In this document: positions 23,612 through 32,246 of the stretch, one piece after another
How positions within the stretch are numbered: the stretch's first letter is position 1
Layout of the letters: each line of letters begins with the position of its first letter
Assembly: GCF_004123905.1 (NCBI RefSeq)
Contig: NZ_MZXW01000035.1
Span: 62,001 to 126,000 of the forward strand
DNA from: Bradyrhizobium betae
GTDB lineage: Bacteria > Pseudomonadota > Alphaproteobacteria > Rhizobiales > Xanthobacteraceae
Length of the DNA stretch: 64,000 bases
Direction of reading: 5' to 3'
The notes under the pieces: model-generated
Told to the model about the DNA's origin: nothing
What the model saw: only the letters and a program-made list of their open reading frames with translations
Database searches by the model: none
Made by a program: the position numbers and the translations under genes

Positions 23612-24118
23612 TCACCGTATTTCGCTCAACGTCACCTTGGCGGCGATCCCGGTCAACTCGAGGTCTTGCGGTGCAAGCTCCTCATCGGAAGACGGGCCGA
23701 CCGAGACTTCCGCCATTCTGCGCTTGACCTGTTCGCATGTCTTGCGGACGTCCTCGGTGAACAGCGCGCATTCTTCGATGCGCTTGAAGATCTTCCGTCC
23801 CTCTTCACGATAGCCCGCCGCCGTTTCCCGCATGAAGGCGATGGCGTCATGGACCTGAGCTGTCAGCTCCTCGCACTTTTGCGCGGCGTCGATCAACTCG
23901 GTGCCCATGGCCTCGATCTCTTTTGCAGCGGACTCATAGTCGCGAATGACCGCCTCTGCACTGAGTGCGCCGACGCGCGTGACGCCTTCGGTGTGCTCGA
24001 CGTAATCAGGTAAAGCAATGGACGCAAGAGAACTTCCCGAGCGTATCGACGCAATGTCCGCTTCGAGCTGGACCAGGTTTACGCCTTGCCGTCTGTGCAA
24101 TTGTTCGACACTTGCCAT
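23612..24118 (-). CDS. Hypothetical coiled-coil protein
   Basis: I do not recognise this 168-residue soluble protein. It is almost wholly helical, with heptad-like patterns (about 55-140, for example EAVIRDYESAAKEIEAMGTE and TEDVRKTCEQVKRRM). It has two cysteines in the central helices and no signal peptide. GGAGGA sits just before ATG 24118, which fixes the start. It stands alone. The Ala/Glu-rich helices resemble phasin-like or chemoreceptor-like helices in composition only, which is not enough to name it. Confidence 0.6.
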   Translation of the reverse strand: MASVEQLHRRQGVNLVQLEADIASIRSGSSLASIALPDYVEHTEGVTRVGALSAEAVIRDYESAAKEIEAMGTELIDAAQKCEELTAQVHDAIAFMRETAAGYREEGRKIFKRIEECALFTEDVRKTCEQVKRRMAEVSVGPSSDEELAPQDLELTGIAAKVTLSEIR

Positions 24119-24360
24119 GATGGTCCTCCCAATACGCACCCAGAACCCCAAACAGTATTGGGTTTATTACGGGGGTAAGTCGCGTTCTACCTCTATGTAT
24201 CCTTGACAGTCGCAGCTTTGCCACTTTTTCCCGACCGCTGACGCCGCACGCAGCGATGAGGGATTCATCGTCGCGCAACCTCTCCTGAGTTACGATGACA
24301 GTGCACTAATTCATGCCTGCCGGATTTGCCGCCGCCCACTGCCCTGTCCAACGGCGCACC

Positions 24361-25026
24361 CTACTCCCGCGCCCGACGAACCGCCTCTTGCAGCTTGATC
24401 CGCTGCTTGTCCCAGCGTGCCTCCTCCGCCCCGGCACGTTCATCGAGCGCGGCGCGCTCGGCTTCGATCTCCTCTGCCCGCGCGTCGTGGTCCCGCCTTG
24501 CCTGCTCCAGTACCGCCTCGGCGGCCGCGACCGCTTTCTCCCGGCGCGCGCGGTCCTTGGCGCGGGCGGCCTCTTCCTTGCGGCGCGCGGTTTCGCGTCG
24601 CTGTTCTTCCTTCGCGAAGGCCGCGGCGGCCGCGCGCGCTTGTCGATCATCGATCGCGGATTTTGCCGCACGCTTGGTCGCACTCTTGGCTGAACCTTTG
24701 GGCGGACGCTTGGCCAAACCCTTCTTGGGCCTGGCCCTGGATTTCGGCTTGCCCTCGTCCTCGGCGAGATCGGTCGGCAGTTCGGAATGCTCGGTGAACG
24801 GGCCGTCCGATCCGACCGGCCGCCTGAGCACGACGCCCGGTGCTGCCATGGTCGCGGCGACGATATCGGGGTCGTCGGTCTCCTTCGCGATCCCCTGATG
24901 GAACAGATTGGATTTTGCGCCCCAGGCGTCCAGCGCCGCCTTCATCGATGGCGCGGCGACCGCCTGGTCGAAGAAGCCGAGCGAGGTCTGATAGGTCTTC
25001 AGCTTTCTTGATGGCTTTCTTGGCAT
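24361..25026 (-). CDS. Hypothetical protein with a long basic/alanine-rich helix (TolA-like composition)
   Basis: The 221-residue protein has a globular N-terminal part (1-75, with KTYQTSLGFFDQAVAAPSMKAALDAWG), a Lys/Arg-rich linker (95-125), and a long continuous charged helix (130-221, ARAAAAAFAKEEQRRE type). Such helices are often labelled TolA-like, but there is no membrane anchor or TolA domain, so that name would mislead. The product is probably cytoplasmic. Similar proteins are widespread in Bradyrhizobium. It diverges from the transglycosylase gene at 25162. Confidence 0.65.
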   Translation of the reverse strand: MPRKPSRKLKTYQTSLGFFDQAVAAPSMKAALDAWGAKSNLFHQGIAKETDDPDIVAATMAAPGVVLRRPVGSDGPFTEHSELPTDLAEDEGKPKSRARPKKGLAKRPPKGSAKSATKRAAKSAIDDRQARAAAAAFAKEEQRRETARRKEEAARAKDRARREKAVAAAEAVLEQARRDHDARAEEIEAERAALDERAGAEEARWDKQRIKLQEAVRRARE

Positions 25027-25161
25027 GTCGCCTCACGGCCTGATATTGCGATGCGGAGCGGGCCGCGGAGTCCTGCCCGGCGCCGAAACGATGCCCATCA
25101 ACTCAGTCGGCTGATGGATCTCGCAAGCGCTCCCCCCATCCTACCCGCTCGCACAAGTCCC

Positions 25162-25956
25162 ATGCCAAGGAAAAGCAAGCGCCTGCTTCCTCGCCTTCGC
25201 AGCGTTCGGCGAGGCATGCGATGGACACGACAAACGTTCGCGCGCGCCCCGCGCATGGTCCGGATCGCTGGCACCGTGGCGATGCTGCTTGCCGCCATCG
25301 CGCTCCTGAACATCGTCTATCAATTGATCCGCAAGCCGACCGAGCTGTTCGTCTTCGTCGACCATTCCCTGGACAAGGAGCCCGCCGAGACCTGGCGGCA
25401 ATACGGCCCTCTCTTCCGCACCTATTCGACCACGACGATCACGCCCGAATTGCTCGCCGCGCTGGCGCAGGTCGAAAGTACCGGCAATCCGGTGGCGCGC
25501 ACTTATTGGCGCTGGCGATGGAGTTTTAATCCACTGGCGATTTACAAGCCCGCCTCCAGCGCCGTCGGTCTGTTCCAGATGACCGATCCGGCCCTCAGCG
25601 AGGCTGCGCGGTTCTGTGTCCGCGACAATGCGGTCACGGTGTCAGGCTGCGGGTCGACCTTCTTCTATGTTCGCGCGATCCCGAGCCACGCCATCGAGCT
25701 GGCCTCGGTGTATCTGGACCGCAATGTCGCGCTGGTTCTCACGCTGGCGGGCGATGTGAAGCCAAACGCGCAGCAGAAGCAGGATCTGGCAACCATCATC
25801 CATCTCTGCGGCGTAGGTCCCGCCACCGCCTATGCGCGCCACAAGTTTCAGATAATCGCAGGCGAGCGGTGCGGCGATCATCTCGTCGCGGGCTATCTCG
25901 CCAGGGTCAACGCGATGAAGCGGCAGTTTCTGCGGCTTGCGGCGGATGATCCGTAG
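25162..25956 (+). CDS. Lytic transglycosylase-like (SLT domain) membrane-anchored protein
   Basis: The 264-residue protein has a basic N-terminus, one membrane span (IAGTVAMLLAAIALLNIVYQLI, near 35-56), and a periplasmic transglycosylase-like domain. Key stretches are LLAALAQVESTGNPVA, where the Glu in QVES would be the catalytic acid, SAVGLFQMTD, and the later GVGPATAYARHKFQ. It should cleave peptidoglycan glycan strands or use the fold for binding. Starts at 25051, 25114 and 25162 are all in frame; 25162 is preferred because it gives a compact basic n-region. No partner secretion genes are nearby. Confidence 0.75.
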   Translation: MPRKSKRLLPRLRSVRRGMRWTRQTFARAPRMVRIAGTVAMLLAAIALLNIVYQLIRKPTELFVFVDHSLDKEPAETWRQYGPLFRTYSTTTITPELLAALAQVESTGNPVARTYWRWRWSFNPLAIYKPASSAVGLFQMTDPALSEAARFCVRDNAVTVSGCGSTFFYVRAIPSHAIELASVYLDRNVALVLTLAGDVKPNAQQKQDLATIIHLCGVGPATAYARHKFQIIAGERCGDHLVAGYLARVNAMKRQFLRLAADDP

Positions 25957-26091
25957 GGTGGGTTAGCCCTGCGACTGCGCGAAGCGCAGTTCGCACGGCG
26001 TAACCCACCTCTTCTGTCTCTGCGGATGCAAAAAGCGGTGGATTACGCTGGCGGACTGCGCTTCGCGCAGCCGCGAGCCAATCCACCCTGC
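25953..26091. repeat. Palindromic repeat, GTAGGGTGGGTTA type
   Basis: Two hairpins lie in tandem. The first runs from GGGTGGGTTA to TAACCCACC with an inner ACTGCGC/GCGCAGT stem. The second runs from GGTGGATTACGC to AATCCACC with an inner GACTGCGC/GCGCAGCC stem. The outermost GTAGGGTGG and CCACCCTGCG also pair. It lies between the ends of two convergent genes, where it may also stop transcription. Confidence 0.75.
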
Positions 26092-26113
26092 GCTTGATCG
26101 CATTCGGTGGCCT

Positions 26114-26386
26114 TCACCACCAATACGGCCACCGCCACGCCTCATAGCGGACATACGACGGCACCAGCGGCGGGCCGTAGGGATCGACACGATCGTCTTC
26201 AGGGCGATAACGGTAGCGTGGAACAACATTGTAATCCCACGGTGTCGGCCTGAGCACCGGGACATCCACGCGCAGCCGTTCGTGAGCGACTTGGGCTTTC
26301 CGCGTCCGGGCTTCGGCCCCCGTCATTCCCAGGTTGCACAGCACCAGCGCTGTTCCGAGTGCGCTCGCGACAGTCATGATCTTCAT
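26114..26386 (-). CDS. Small secreted protein, Pro/Tyr/Trp-rich
   Basis: The 90-residue precursor has a signal peptide (about 1-26, ending GAEA). The mature part of about 64 residues is rich in Arg, Pro, Tyr and Trp and ends in EAWRWPYWW. AAGGAGG lies before ATG 26386 at a good distance. Similar short secreted proteins with Tyr/Pro repeats are common in rhizobia, but have no known role. It reads in the same direction as the FkbM gene 98 bases upstream. Confidence 0.65.
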   Translation of the reverse strand: MKIMTVASALGTALVLCNLGMTGAEARTRKAQVAHERLRVDVPVLRPTPWDYNVVPRYRYRPEDDRVDPYGPPLVPSYVRYEAWRWPYWW

Positions 26387-26484
26387 GCGTTGGCCTCCTT
26401 GCTCCGGAAGAGTGCTCAAGGACACCAGGCAAGGCAAGTCAATTCGCGATGACAGGCTACGGGCTGTCGCGAGGCTCGCGCGCC

Positions 26485-27300
26485 TCACGCCGCCGGCCGC
26501 TCGCCTTGCACCGGGTTGATATCCCGCAGGCTCGCATCGCTCAGATGCACGGCGAGAATGTTGATGCCGAGCGCCATGGTCTGGTAGCCGTTCTCTCGCA
26601 GCCACTGCTCGAGCTGCTGGTTGTCGGTCTTGATCTTCTCGATCAGTAGGATCGGGCGATATTTCCGGATCGTCTCCCGCGCGCCCGCAAGGGCCTCCAG
26701 CTCCATGCCCTCGATGTCGATCTTGATGAAATCGAGGCGCGGCAGATTGAGCTCGTCCAGCGTCATGGTCCGGACCAGGACGGTGTTGTCGGCATAGTCG
26801 ATCGGCTGGCCGATGAACTCGTTGCCCGGGCGCTGCCGCAGCTCCAGGCTGCCAAAGCTCGACGGCAGGAAATAGTTCGGGTTCGGGATCTGCATCGTGC
26901 CTGACACGGACGACACGGCCGCATTCACCGCGAGCGCATTGAAGCAGTTGTTGATGGCGATGTTTCCGGCCAGTGCGTAGTAGATCCGCTCCTGGGCTTC
27001 GATCGCGAACACCGAGCCCCAGCCAGTCATCGCCGAGGCCCATTCGACCGTGTGCACGCCGATATTGGCGCCGCAATCGACCGCGATCACGCCGTCACCG
27101 AAGTGCTTGCGCCGCAAGGCCAGCAATTCGAGCGCGATCTTGACTTCGCCCGGATCGAACGCGGCCGTCTCCAGGATCTGGAAGCCCACGCCGTAGCCGC
27201 GGTCAGGACCGACCATGCGATAGTCGAAGCGATTGACGATCATCGTGCCATGGTTGGACGAGGTCAACACGAAGGCCAGCTTTTGCCCCGCGATAGGCAT
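26485..27300 (-). CDS. FkbM family methyltransferase
   Basis: The 271-residue protein is a SAM-dependent methyltransferase of the FkbM type. It contains VDCGANIGVHTVEWA (motif I, the SAM-binding loop, near 73-87), FAIEAQERIYYALAGNIAIN (acidic residue binding the ribose), and DFIKIDIEGMELEALAGA, the FkbM signature DxxKIDxEGxE. It should O-methylate a sugar or small molecule; in rhizobia such enzymes often sit in polysaccharide clusters, but none is seen here. GAGAGGAG lies before ATG 27300. Confidence 0.85.
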   Translation of the reverse strand: MPIAGQKLAFVLTSSNHGTMIVNRFDYRMVGPDRGYGVGFQILETAAFDPGEVKIALELLALRRKHFGDGVIAVDCGANIGVHTVEWASAMTGWGSVFAIEAQERIYYALAGNIAINNCFNALAVNAAVSSVSGTMQIPNPNYFLPSSFGSLELRQRPGNEFIGQPIDYADNTVLVRTMTLDELNLPRLDFIKIDIEGMELEALAGARETIRKYRPILLIEKIKTDNQQLEQWLRENGYQTMALGINILAVHLSDASLRDINPVQGERPAA

Positions 27301-27524
27301 GGTGGAATCTCCTCTCAGAAAGAAGTAGATGCCACTATCCCAACGCCCGCTTGCGCGAGGCTTGTCCCGGCGCAGGCCTCCAGCCCCGCCTCTGGCCACG
27401 ATGCCATCATGCGCCTGTTTTGCCCGACGGCGCAAGCGAATTTCGTAAAATCAGCAATCGCCGCGAATTCAAAGGCGAATTCAACGATTTGGCTACTGTG
27501 CATGGGGTTTTCGCAGATTATGTT

Positions 27525-28073
27525 TCAGGCGGCCCCCGACGCCGCGTCGACGTCCTCGGGCGCCGGACCGGCCACGAGCCCGTCGAGACCGACCATCAGC
27601 AGATCAGCGATGTGCATCAGCTGATACAGCGGAATGTCCGCCTCGCCCTTTTCGGCCAGCGCCAGAAAGCCTGATGTGACGCCGATACGCTCGGCGAGCT
27701 GCGCCTCGGTGTAGCCACGGTTCTCGCGCGCAGCCTTGACGCGCGCGCCGATCCCGAGCCGGTGCCGGGACTGCTCGTCCGCAGTCATCATCGCGGCCTG
27801 CTCGTCCGGGCTCGCGTAGCCGTCGGCGAACGCGCCACCGATCAGCCGCTCCTTGCGCCAGGCGAGCCGGCAGGCCTTGCGCAGTCCACCGGAGAAGATC
27901 ACCGCAAATCTATCCGGCACCCAGGCCGAGCTGTTGAGCTGCAGCCGCACGCCGCTGCCGGAGACATCGCGGATCGTGCAGGGCACGCTGACGGTGCTGC
28001 CGGTGCCGTTGTCGAATTCGACCAGTCCGGTCCGCAGCGTATGATGTCTGACGGCAGCGCGATGCTCGCTCAT
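27525..28073 (-). CDS. PilZ domain fused to an XRE-type helix-turn-helix
   Basis: The 182-residue protein has two parts. The N-terminal PilZ-like domain (about 1-85) starts with an Arg-rich RAAVRHHTLR stretch and has DVSGSGVRL, matching the RxxxR and D/NxSxxG motifs that bind cyclic di-GMP. The C-terminal XRE helix-turn-helix (about 105-160) has ARVKAARENRGYTEAQLAER and SGFLALAEKGEADIP. A c-di-GMP-controlled DNA-binding protein is the natural reading. GGAG precedes ATG 28073, which is chosen over a codon at 28121. It reads alone. Confidence 0.75.
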   Translation of the reverse strand: MSEHRAAVRHHTLRTGLVEFDNGTGSTVSVPCTIRDVSGSGVRLQLNSSAWVPDRFAVIFSGGLRKACRLAWRKERLIGGAFADGYASPDEQAAMMTADEQSRHRLGIGARVKAARENRGYTEAQLAERIGVTSGFLALAEKGEADIPLYQLMHIADLLMVGLDGLVAGPAPEDVDAASGAA

Positions 28074-28279
28074 GACAGCTCCAATCATTTGCGGATGGGT
28101 CGAACGGCGTGTCCGGCCCATCCGTCTTGTCAGGACATGGATACCGTGGAATTTTTCCTGAACTCCTAAGGTTCCGGCGCTTCAACCCCGACCGGACGCC
28201 ATGGTAAAGGAATTGCTCCAAAACCATCTTTTCCGGCGGAATGCGTGCGGCGCGCCCGTGACGGGTGACGAGGCAAGCG

Positions 28280-28621
28280 ATGACCGAACCGATGACATGC
28301 CCGAACTGCCAATCCGAGCACGCCTACCAGGACCGCGATCTCTGGGTCTGCCCGGAATGCGCCCATGAATGGAGCGACGCCGCCGCACCGGTCGCGCAGG
28401 AGGCCGGCGTGCGCGATGCGCATGGCAATGTGCTCAGCGACGGCGACAGCGTCATCGTGATGAAGGACCTCAAGGTCAAGGGATCCTCGTCGGTCGTCAA
28501 GGGCGGTACCAAGGTCCGCAACATCCGCCTCCAGGACGCCACCGACGGCCACAACATCGCCTGCAAGATCGACGGCATCGGCGCGATGAATTTGAAATCG
28601 GAGTTCGTGAAAAAGGCGTAA
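28280..28621 (+). CDS. PhnA/YjdM family zinc-ribbon protein
   Basis: The 113-residue protein matches the PhnA (YjdM) family. The N-terminal zinc ribbon has CPNC (residues 7-10) and CPEC (24-27). The C-terminal SH3-like half has DAHGNVLSDGDSVIVMKDLKVKGSS and ends in LKSEFVKKA. In spite of the old name, the family is not shown to act in phosphonate breakdown, and no phn genes are near. ATG 28280 is preferred over GTG 28265, since GAGG lies before it and the length then matches that of E. coli YjdM. Confidence 0.88.
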   Translation: MTEPMTCPNCQSEHAYQDRDLWVCPECAHEWSDAAAPVAQEAGVRDAHGNVLSDGDSVIVMKDLKVKGSSSVVKGGTKVRNIRLQDATDGHNIACKIDGIGAMNLKSEFVKKA

Positions 28622-28636
28622 GCGGCGGAAGCGAAC

Positions 28637-29557
28637 TCAGCGCTGCCGTTGCGCCAGATAGAACCCGCACAGCACCGTCACCAGCCCCGCGGCCTGCAAC
28701 ATCGTCGGCGGCTCGCCGAGCAGCAGCCAGCCGGTGAGCAACGTCAGCGCCGGCACGCAAGCCGGAAACACCGCGGCACGCGCGACGCCGAGGCGCTGCA
28801 CCGAGACGGCGTAGAGATACAGCGCGGCGGGGCCGGCGAGCACGCCCTGCGCCAGCGCCTGTATCGCGTTTTCACTGATGCCGATCGCCATGATGCGGGC
28901 GAGCCCGTCGCTCAAGAGATAGACCGGTAAGAGCAGCAGCGACAGCACGTTGATGACGAGCGCGGCCGATACGGCGGAGACGCGCCAGCCGCGCAGCAGC
29001 GCGCCGAAGCCCGCGAACATCAATCCCGTCAGCACGAAGATCAGATCGCCCTGCACGCCGTCGGCGCCGATATGGCCGATCGATTCCGCGCCGATCACGC
29101 CGAGCCCGCCGACGATCACCAGCGCGCCCACGAAGCGCGAGGCGGAGATCCTCTCTTTCAGGAACAGGGCTGCGAGCAGCAGCCCGCCGAGCGTAGCGCA
29201 GGACGGCTGGATCACGCTGCCATGGCCGAGCGGCACGTACAGAAAGCCGGTGTAGGAGATCAGCGACATCACGGGGCCGCCGAGCACCATCAGCACGAGG
29301 CCCCTGCCCCAGCCGATGCCGCAGAGATCGGAGATTCCTGCGCGCAGCACCAGCGGCAGGAACGCGATCCCCGACCAGACATAGCGATGCACCAGCAGAT
29401 CGACCGGCGTGAAGCCGATTTTGAGGCCATGCCGCGTGCCGGCAAAGCCAAGCGCCCAGAACAGCGCCGCCGACAGGCCACAGACGACGCCAAGAAGCGC
29501 CGGTGCCGCATCCTTCCCGTGAATGAGAGCGTCAGCGCCGCTCGTCCGCTGATCCAT
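28637..29557 (-). CDS. DMT-superfamily (EamA) transporter
   Basis: This 306-residue inner-membrane protein has ten helices in two EamA repeats, beginning LLGVVCGLSAALFWALGFAGTRHGL and ending LTGWLLLGEPPTMLQAAGLVTVLCGFYLA. A polar tail of 20 residues precedes the first helix. It should be a drug/metabolite exporter; the substrate is unknown. It is distinct from the EamA protein at 13294-14190. It ends 15 bases from the convergent phnA-like gene. Confidence 0.83.
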   Translation of the reverse strand: MDQRTSGADALIHGKDAAPALLGVVCGLSAALFWALGFAGTRHGLKIGFTPVDLLVHRYVWSGIAFLPLVLRAGISDLCGIGWGRGLVLMVLGGPVMSLISYTGFLYVPLGHGSVIQPSCATLGGLLLAALFLKERISASRFVGALVIVGGLGVIGAESIGHIGADGVQGDLIFVLTGLMFAGFGALLRGWRVSAVSAALVINVLSLLLLPVYLLSDGLARIMAIGISENAIQALAQGVLAGPAALYLYAVSVQRLGVARAAVFPACVPALTLLTGWLLLGEPPTMLQAAGLVTVLCGFYLAQRQR

Positions 29558-29645
29558 GGATCAAGCGATACGTCGGTAGCCGCCGTGGCTCAACCCATTT
29601 GCTTGCAGGGCTGGCACGCGGGCTCAGCCCGCGTGAGCGCAACGC

Positions 29646-29792
29646 TCAGAAAAACCCCGGGCTGAGATCGAGGCCATAAGTGAGGCTCAGCACGAACACG
29701 AACAACGCGGCGGCGGCGAACATCGCGAGATGCCTGACGATGAACTCTCGCGGCGAGGTGCTGGCAACAACGGCTTTTTGCGCAACGGGCAT
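29646..29792 (-). CDS. Very small single-span membrane protein
   Basis: The 48-residue product has a polar N-terminal half (VAQKAVVASTSPREFIVR) and one membrane helix (HLAMFAAAALFVFVLSLTYGL), with a short outer tail ending in PGFF. I do not recognise it. It is in the same direction as, but 1.9 kb away from any, possible operon partner upstream in reading order other than the short secreted protein at 30101. Its coding nature rests on start context and helix quality. Confidence 0.45.
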   Translation of the reverse strand: MPVAQKAVVASTSPREFIVRHLAMFAAAALFVFVLSLTYGLDLSPGFF

Positions 29793-30004
29793 GACGACTC
29801 CAGTATGATTCCAGAATGGGCCGCTCAATATGCATGCGGCGCAGGCATCAGGCGCCGCGATTTCCAAAACAACTATTAAGAAGATCACACTCGTCTTGAA
29901 CCGCCGTACACAACACAGAGAGCGCACGATTCTTTTTCAGCTCTCGCTTCTCGATCAGCGCACGCACACAGAAAAACGCGCTGTTCCCTGCCGCAAAGAA
30001 AAAA

Positions 30005-30029
30005 CCGCGCTCCCCTGGAGGGAACGCGG
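30005..30029 (-). terminator. Rho-independent terminator for the leftward gene at 30101
   Basis: CCGCG (30005-30009) pairs with CGCGG (30025-30029), with an inner CCC/GGG stem. On the minus strand the hairpin is followed by a run of T residues, which fits a terminator about 70 bases behind the end of the small secreted-protein gene. Confidence 0.65.
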
Positions 30030-30100
30030 CTTCAATGTGAGGCCTTCTTAAAACCCGAATCTTGCGGTAGGCACGATCCGCCCGAACGGTGCAGTCTGGT

Positions 30101-30355
30101 CTAGCGGGCCGAACCCGTGGTCACCGTCGCGGTCTTCAGCTTGCGCGGCGTCAGGACGCTGGCCTGGAGCGCCGTCACGCTGGTGGCGGGCGCCGTCACC
30201 TGCTGCTCGACATGGCTGGCGCCGAGCACGCGGACCTGCACGGGCGAAGCCGGAATGCCGTTGGCCTCATAGGCCGGCAGCTCGGCGGCGAAGGTGGCAG
30301 TCGAGCCCGCGATGACGAGGGCGGCGGCTGCGATCGACAAAGTCTTCTTGTTCAT
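30101..30355 (-). CDS. Small secreted protein
   Basis: The 84-residue precursor has a clear signal peptide (MNKKTLSIAAAALVIAGSTA, cleavage near TFAAE). The mature part of about 60 residues is rich in Ala, Val, Thr and Ser, with QVRVLGASHVEQQVTAPATS in the middle, and has no cysteine. TGGAG precedes ATG 30355. A terminator follows. No family is recognised; a periplasmic or surface location is inferred. Confidence 0.6.
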   Translation of the reverse strand: MNKKTLSIAAAALVIAGSTATFAAELPAYEANGIPASPVQVRVLGASHVEQQVTAPATSVTALQASVLTPRKLKTATVTTGSAR

Positions 30356-30494
30356 TGGTGATGCTCCAGAGATAAGTCTCGGAGCACATCTAAGCCTGAT
30401 TTGCTGCGTTGCGATATGCATTGCTGCATCGCAACATCGCGCCCCGCGCATGGACGCAATGGTTAACTGTCACGACGATGCGCACGGCCCCGCC

Positions 30495-30665
30495 CTATTT
30501 CAGCGCCGTCGCCAGCGCTTGCAGCTTTGCCACGAGATTGGTGCCGAGCGCGTAGATGATCTCGATGATGGCAAGCGCGATGCCCGCTGCGATCAGGCCG
30601 TATTCGATGGCGGTGGCGCCGGATTCATCGGCAGCAAATTCGGCCAACAGGCATTTCAATTTCAC
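30495..30665 (-). CDS. Flp/Fap family type IVb pilin
   Basis: The 56-residue protein is a Flp-type prepilin. It has a short charged leader, then GATAIEYGLIAAGIALAIIE, the G-xxxx-EY motif where prepilin peptidase cuts, followed by one hydrophobic helix. The subunits form tight-adherence (Tad) pili on the cell surface. GTG 30665 is the proposed start, with GGAAGGA upstream. No tad/cpa assembly genes are in this window, so the pilin is an orphan here. Confidence 0.83.
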   Translation of the reverse strand: MKLKCLLAEFAADESGATAIEYGLIAAGIALAIIEIIYALGTNLVAKLQALATALK

Positions 30666-30812
30666 GACTCGCGTCCTTCCCAGTTCTACCGGAAATTGCC
30701 GGCGCGAGAGCAATGCCAGACCGCAATCCAAGATTGAGTAAATTCGCTCACCTCAATTTGACGACAATGAACGCCGAATTGGCCGGCCTTTCCAGAACCG
30801 CAGCGAATCCGC

Positions 30813-30828
30813 GTTGCCCGCGGGCAAC
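30813..30828. promoter_or_regulatory. Perfect palindrome GTTGCCCGCGGGCAAC
   Basis: A perfect 16-base palindrome lies in the 293-base gap between the divergent Flp pilin gene (start 30665) and the M15-type gene (start 30959), about 130-150 bases from each. It may be an operator for either. No regulator is adjacent. Confidence 0.3.
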
Positions 30829-30958
30829 ACCTGCCCGAAAAAGCCCGTTTTCGCCGATTTGCGCCATTGCACCGCCACATCATCCTCCGAACAATGGACG
30901 CACCGCGTGAGCAAGCTGTGCAAACTGGTTCGGTCAGAACCTTTTGGAGGCAGGGATC

Positions 30959-32242
30959 ATGAATGATCGGCGGTCTCTTCTGGTGGCAGTGTCGTGCCCC
31001 TCGGCCGTCATGGCCGGCTGGCTGGCGCTTTCTCTGTCCGCCTATGCACCTGCCCTCATCGAAAGCAGCGGCGCCAATGCGGCTGCCGTCTCGCGCGCGA
31101 AAGATGTCAGCGCTCTCGAGATCGCCGACGTCCCGCGCGCCGCGACGATCGAGGATGGCATCGCGTTGACCGCCGAGATCGCGGCTGCAGTCGCTGCAAC
31201 GCCACCGCCCGTTGAATCGGTGCCCGAAACCCCCGCCCCTGCGATCAAGCTCGCATCCGCCGATCCGGCGCTGATCTTGCCGGCGGAGCCGCCGCCAGCA
31301 CCGCAGATTTCGCCTGAACCAGAGCCAGTCATCAGCGAGGCGCCGCCGGAGCCCGTGATAAAACTCGCATCCGCCGATCCCACCGAGATCGTGACGACGG
31401 ATGCGCTATCGCCCGCTTCCATCGCGACCGGGCCGGCCGCTGTCGCGAGCAAGGCGTCGCCGTCAGCCGACACCGTCGCGGTGCTCGACGAATGTTACGT
31501 GATGGACGCCTGCATCGACCGCTATCTCTGGGCGCTCTACCAGCGCACGCCCAAGGAAGACTCGATCAAGGTCGAGGAGCGCCGCGCCGTCACCGTCAAG
31601 CGCAGGGGCAAGATGGTCACGGTGATGCGCAGCTTCACCAAACTCGTCGACGAGGATTTTGGCTGGAAGGATCCGAAGGCGGCCGAGCACGCCGGCAAGC
31701 CGATGATGGACTACGTGATCGGCGGCATGGATCGCAGCTTCAAGCAAAAACTGTTTCGCACGCTGCTCGCAGCTGAGGCCGCCGGCCTCTCGCCGGGCAT
31801 CACCAGCGCGTTCCGTGACGATTATCGCCAGTCGATTGCGAGTGGCCTGAAGGCGGCGTCCGACCGCTCGTACCACGGCGGCAGCACGCGCGGCGGCTAT
31901 GGCCACGGCATGGCGGCCGACATCGTCTCGACCGCGGGCAACAACCGCGCGCAGCGTTGGGTCTCGACCGAGGTGCTGTGGAAATGGGTCGATGCCAACG
32001 GCAAGGCGCTCGGCATCGGCCGGCCCTATCTCGGCCGCGATCCGCCGCATGTCGGCCCGATCGATGGCGCGGAGTACATCTCCAAGCGCGGCGTTGCGAC
32101 CAAGGAGGCCGCCAACGTCAGGCCGAAGAAGACACGGGCCGCGGCCAGCGCGAAGCCGCCGAAGGCACAGGCGGCGCGTGAGCAGAAGAGCCCGGCCAAG
32201 CCGCAGAAGTCGGCGCAATCGGCCGGCAAGCGCGCGACCTGA
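30959..32242 (+). CDS. Exported peptidase M15-like (VanY/DacB-type fold) protein
   Basis: The 427-residue protein has an N-terminal membrane or signal segment (VMAGWLALSLSAYAPALI, near 18-35), an Ala/Pro-rich linker with two IKLASADP repeats, and a peptidase-like domain (about 200-365). The sequences ITSAFRDDYRQ, GGYGHGMAADIVS and DPPHVGP match the Arg and the His/Asp and His zinc ligands of M15 D-Ala-D-Ala carboxypeptidases. A Lys/Ala-rich tail follows. It probably trims peptidoglycan stem peptides. GGAGG lies before ATG 30959. Confidence 0.7.
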   Translation: MNDRRSLLVAVSCPSAVMAGWLALSLSAYAPALIESSGANAAAVSRAKDVSALEIADVPRAATIEDGIALTAEIAAAVAATPPPVESVPETPAPAIKLASADPALILPAEPPPAPQISPEPEPVISEAPPEPVIKLASADPTEIVTTDALSPASIATGPAAVASKASPSADTVAVLDECYVMDACIDRYLWALYQRTPKEDSIKVEERRAVTVKRRGKMVTVMRSFTKLVDEDFGWKDPKAAEHAGKPMMDYVIGGMDRSFKQKLFRTLLAAEAAGLSPGITSAFRDDYRQSIASGLKAASDRSYHGGSTRGGYGHGMAADIVSTAGNNRAQRWVSTEVLWKWVDANGKALGIGRPYLGRDPPHVGPIDGAEYISKRGVATKEAANVRPKKTRAAASAKPPKAQAAREQKSPAKPQKSAQSAGKRAT

Positions 32243-32246
32243 GCGA

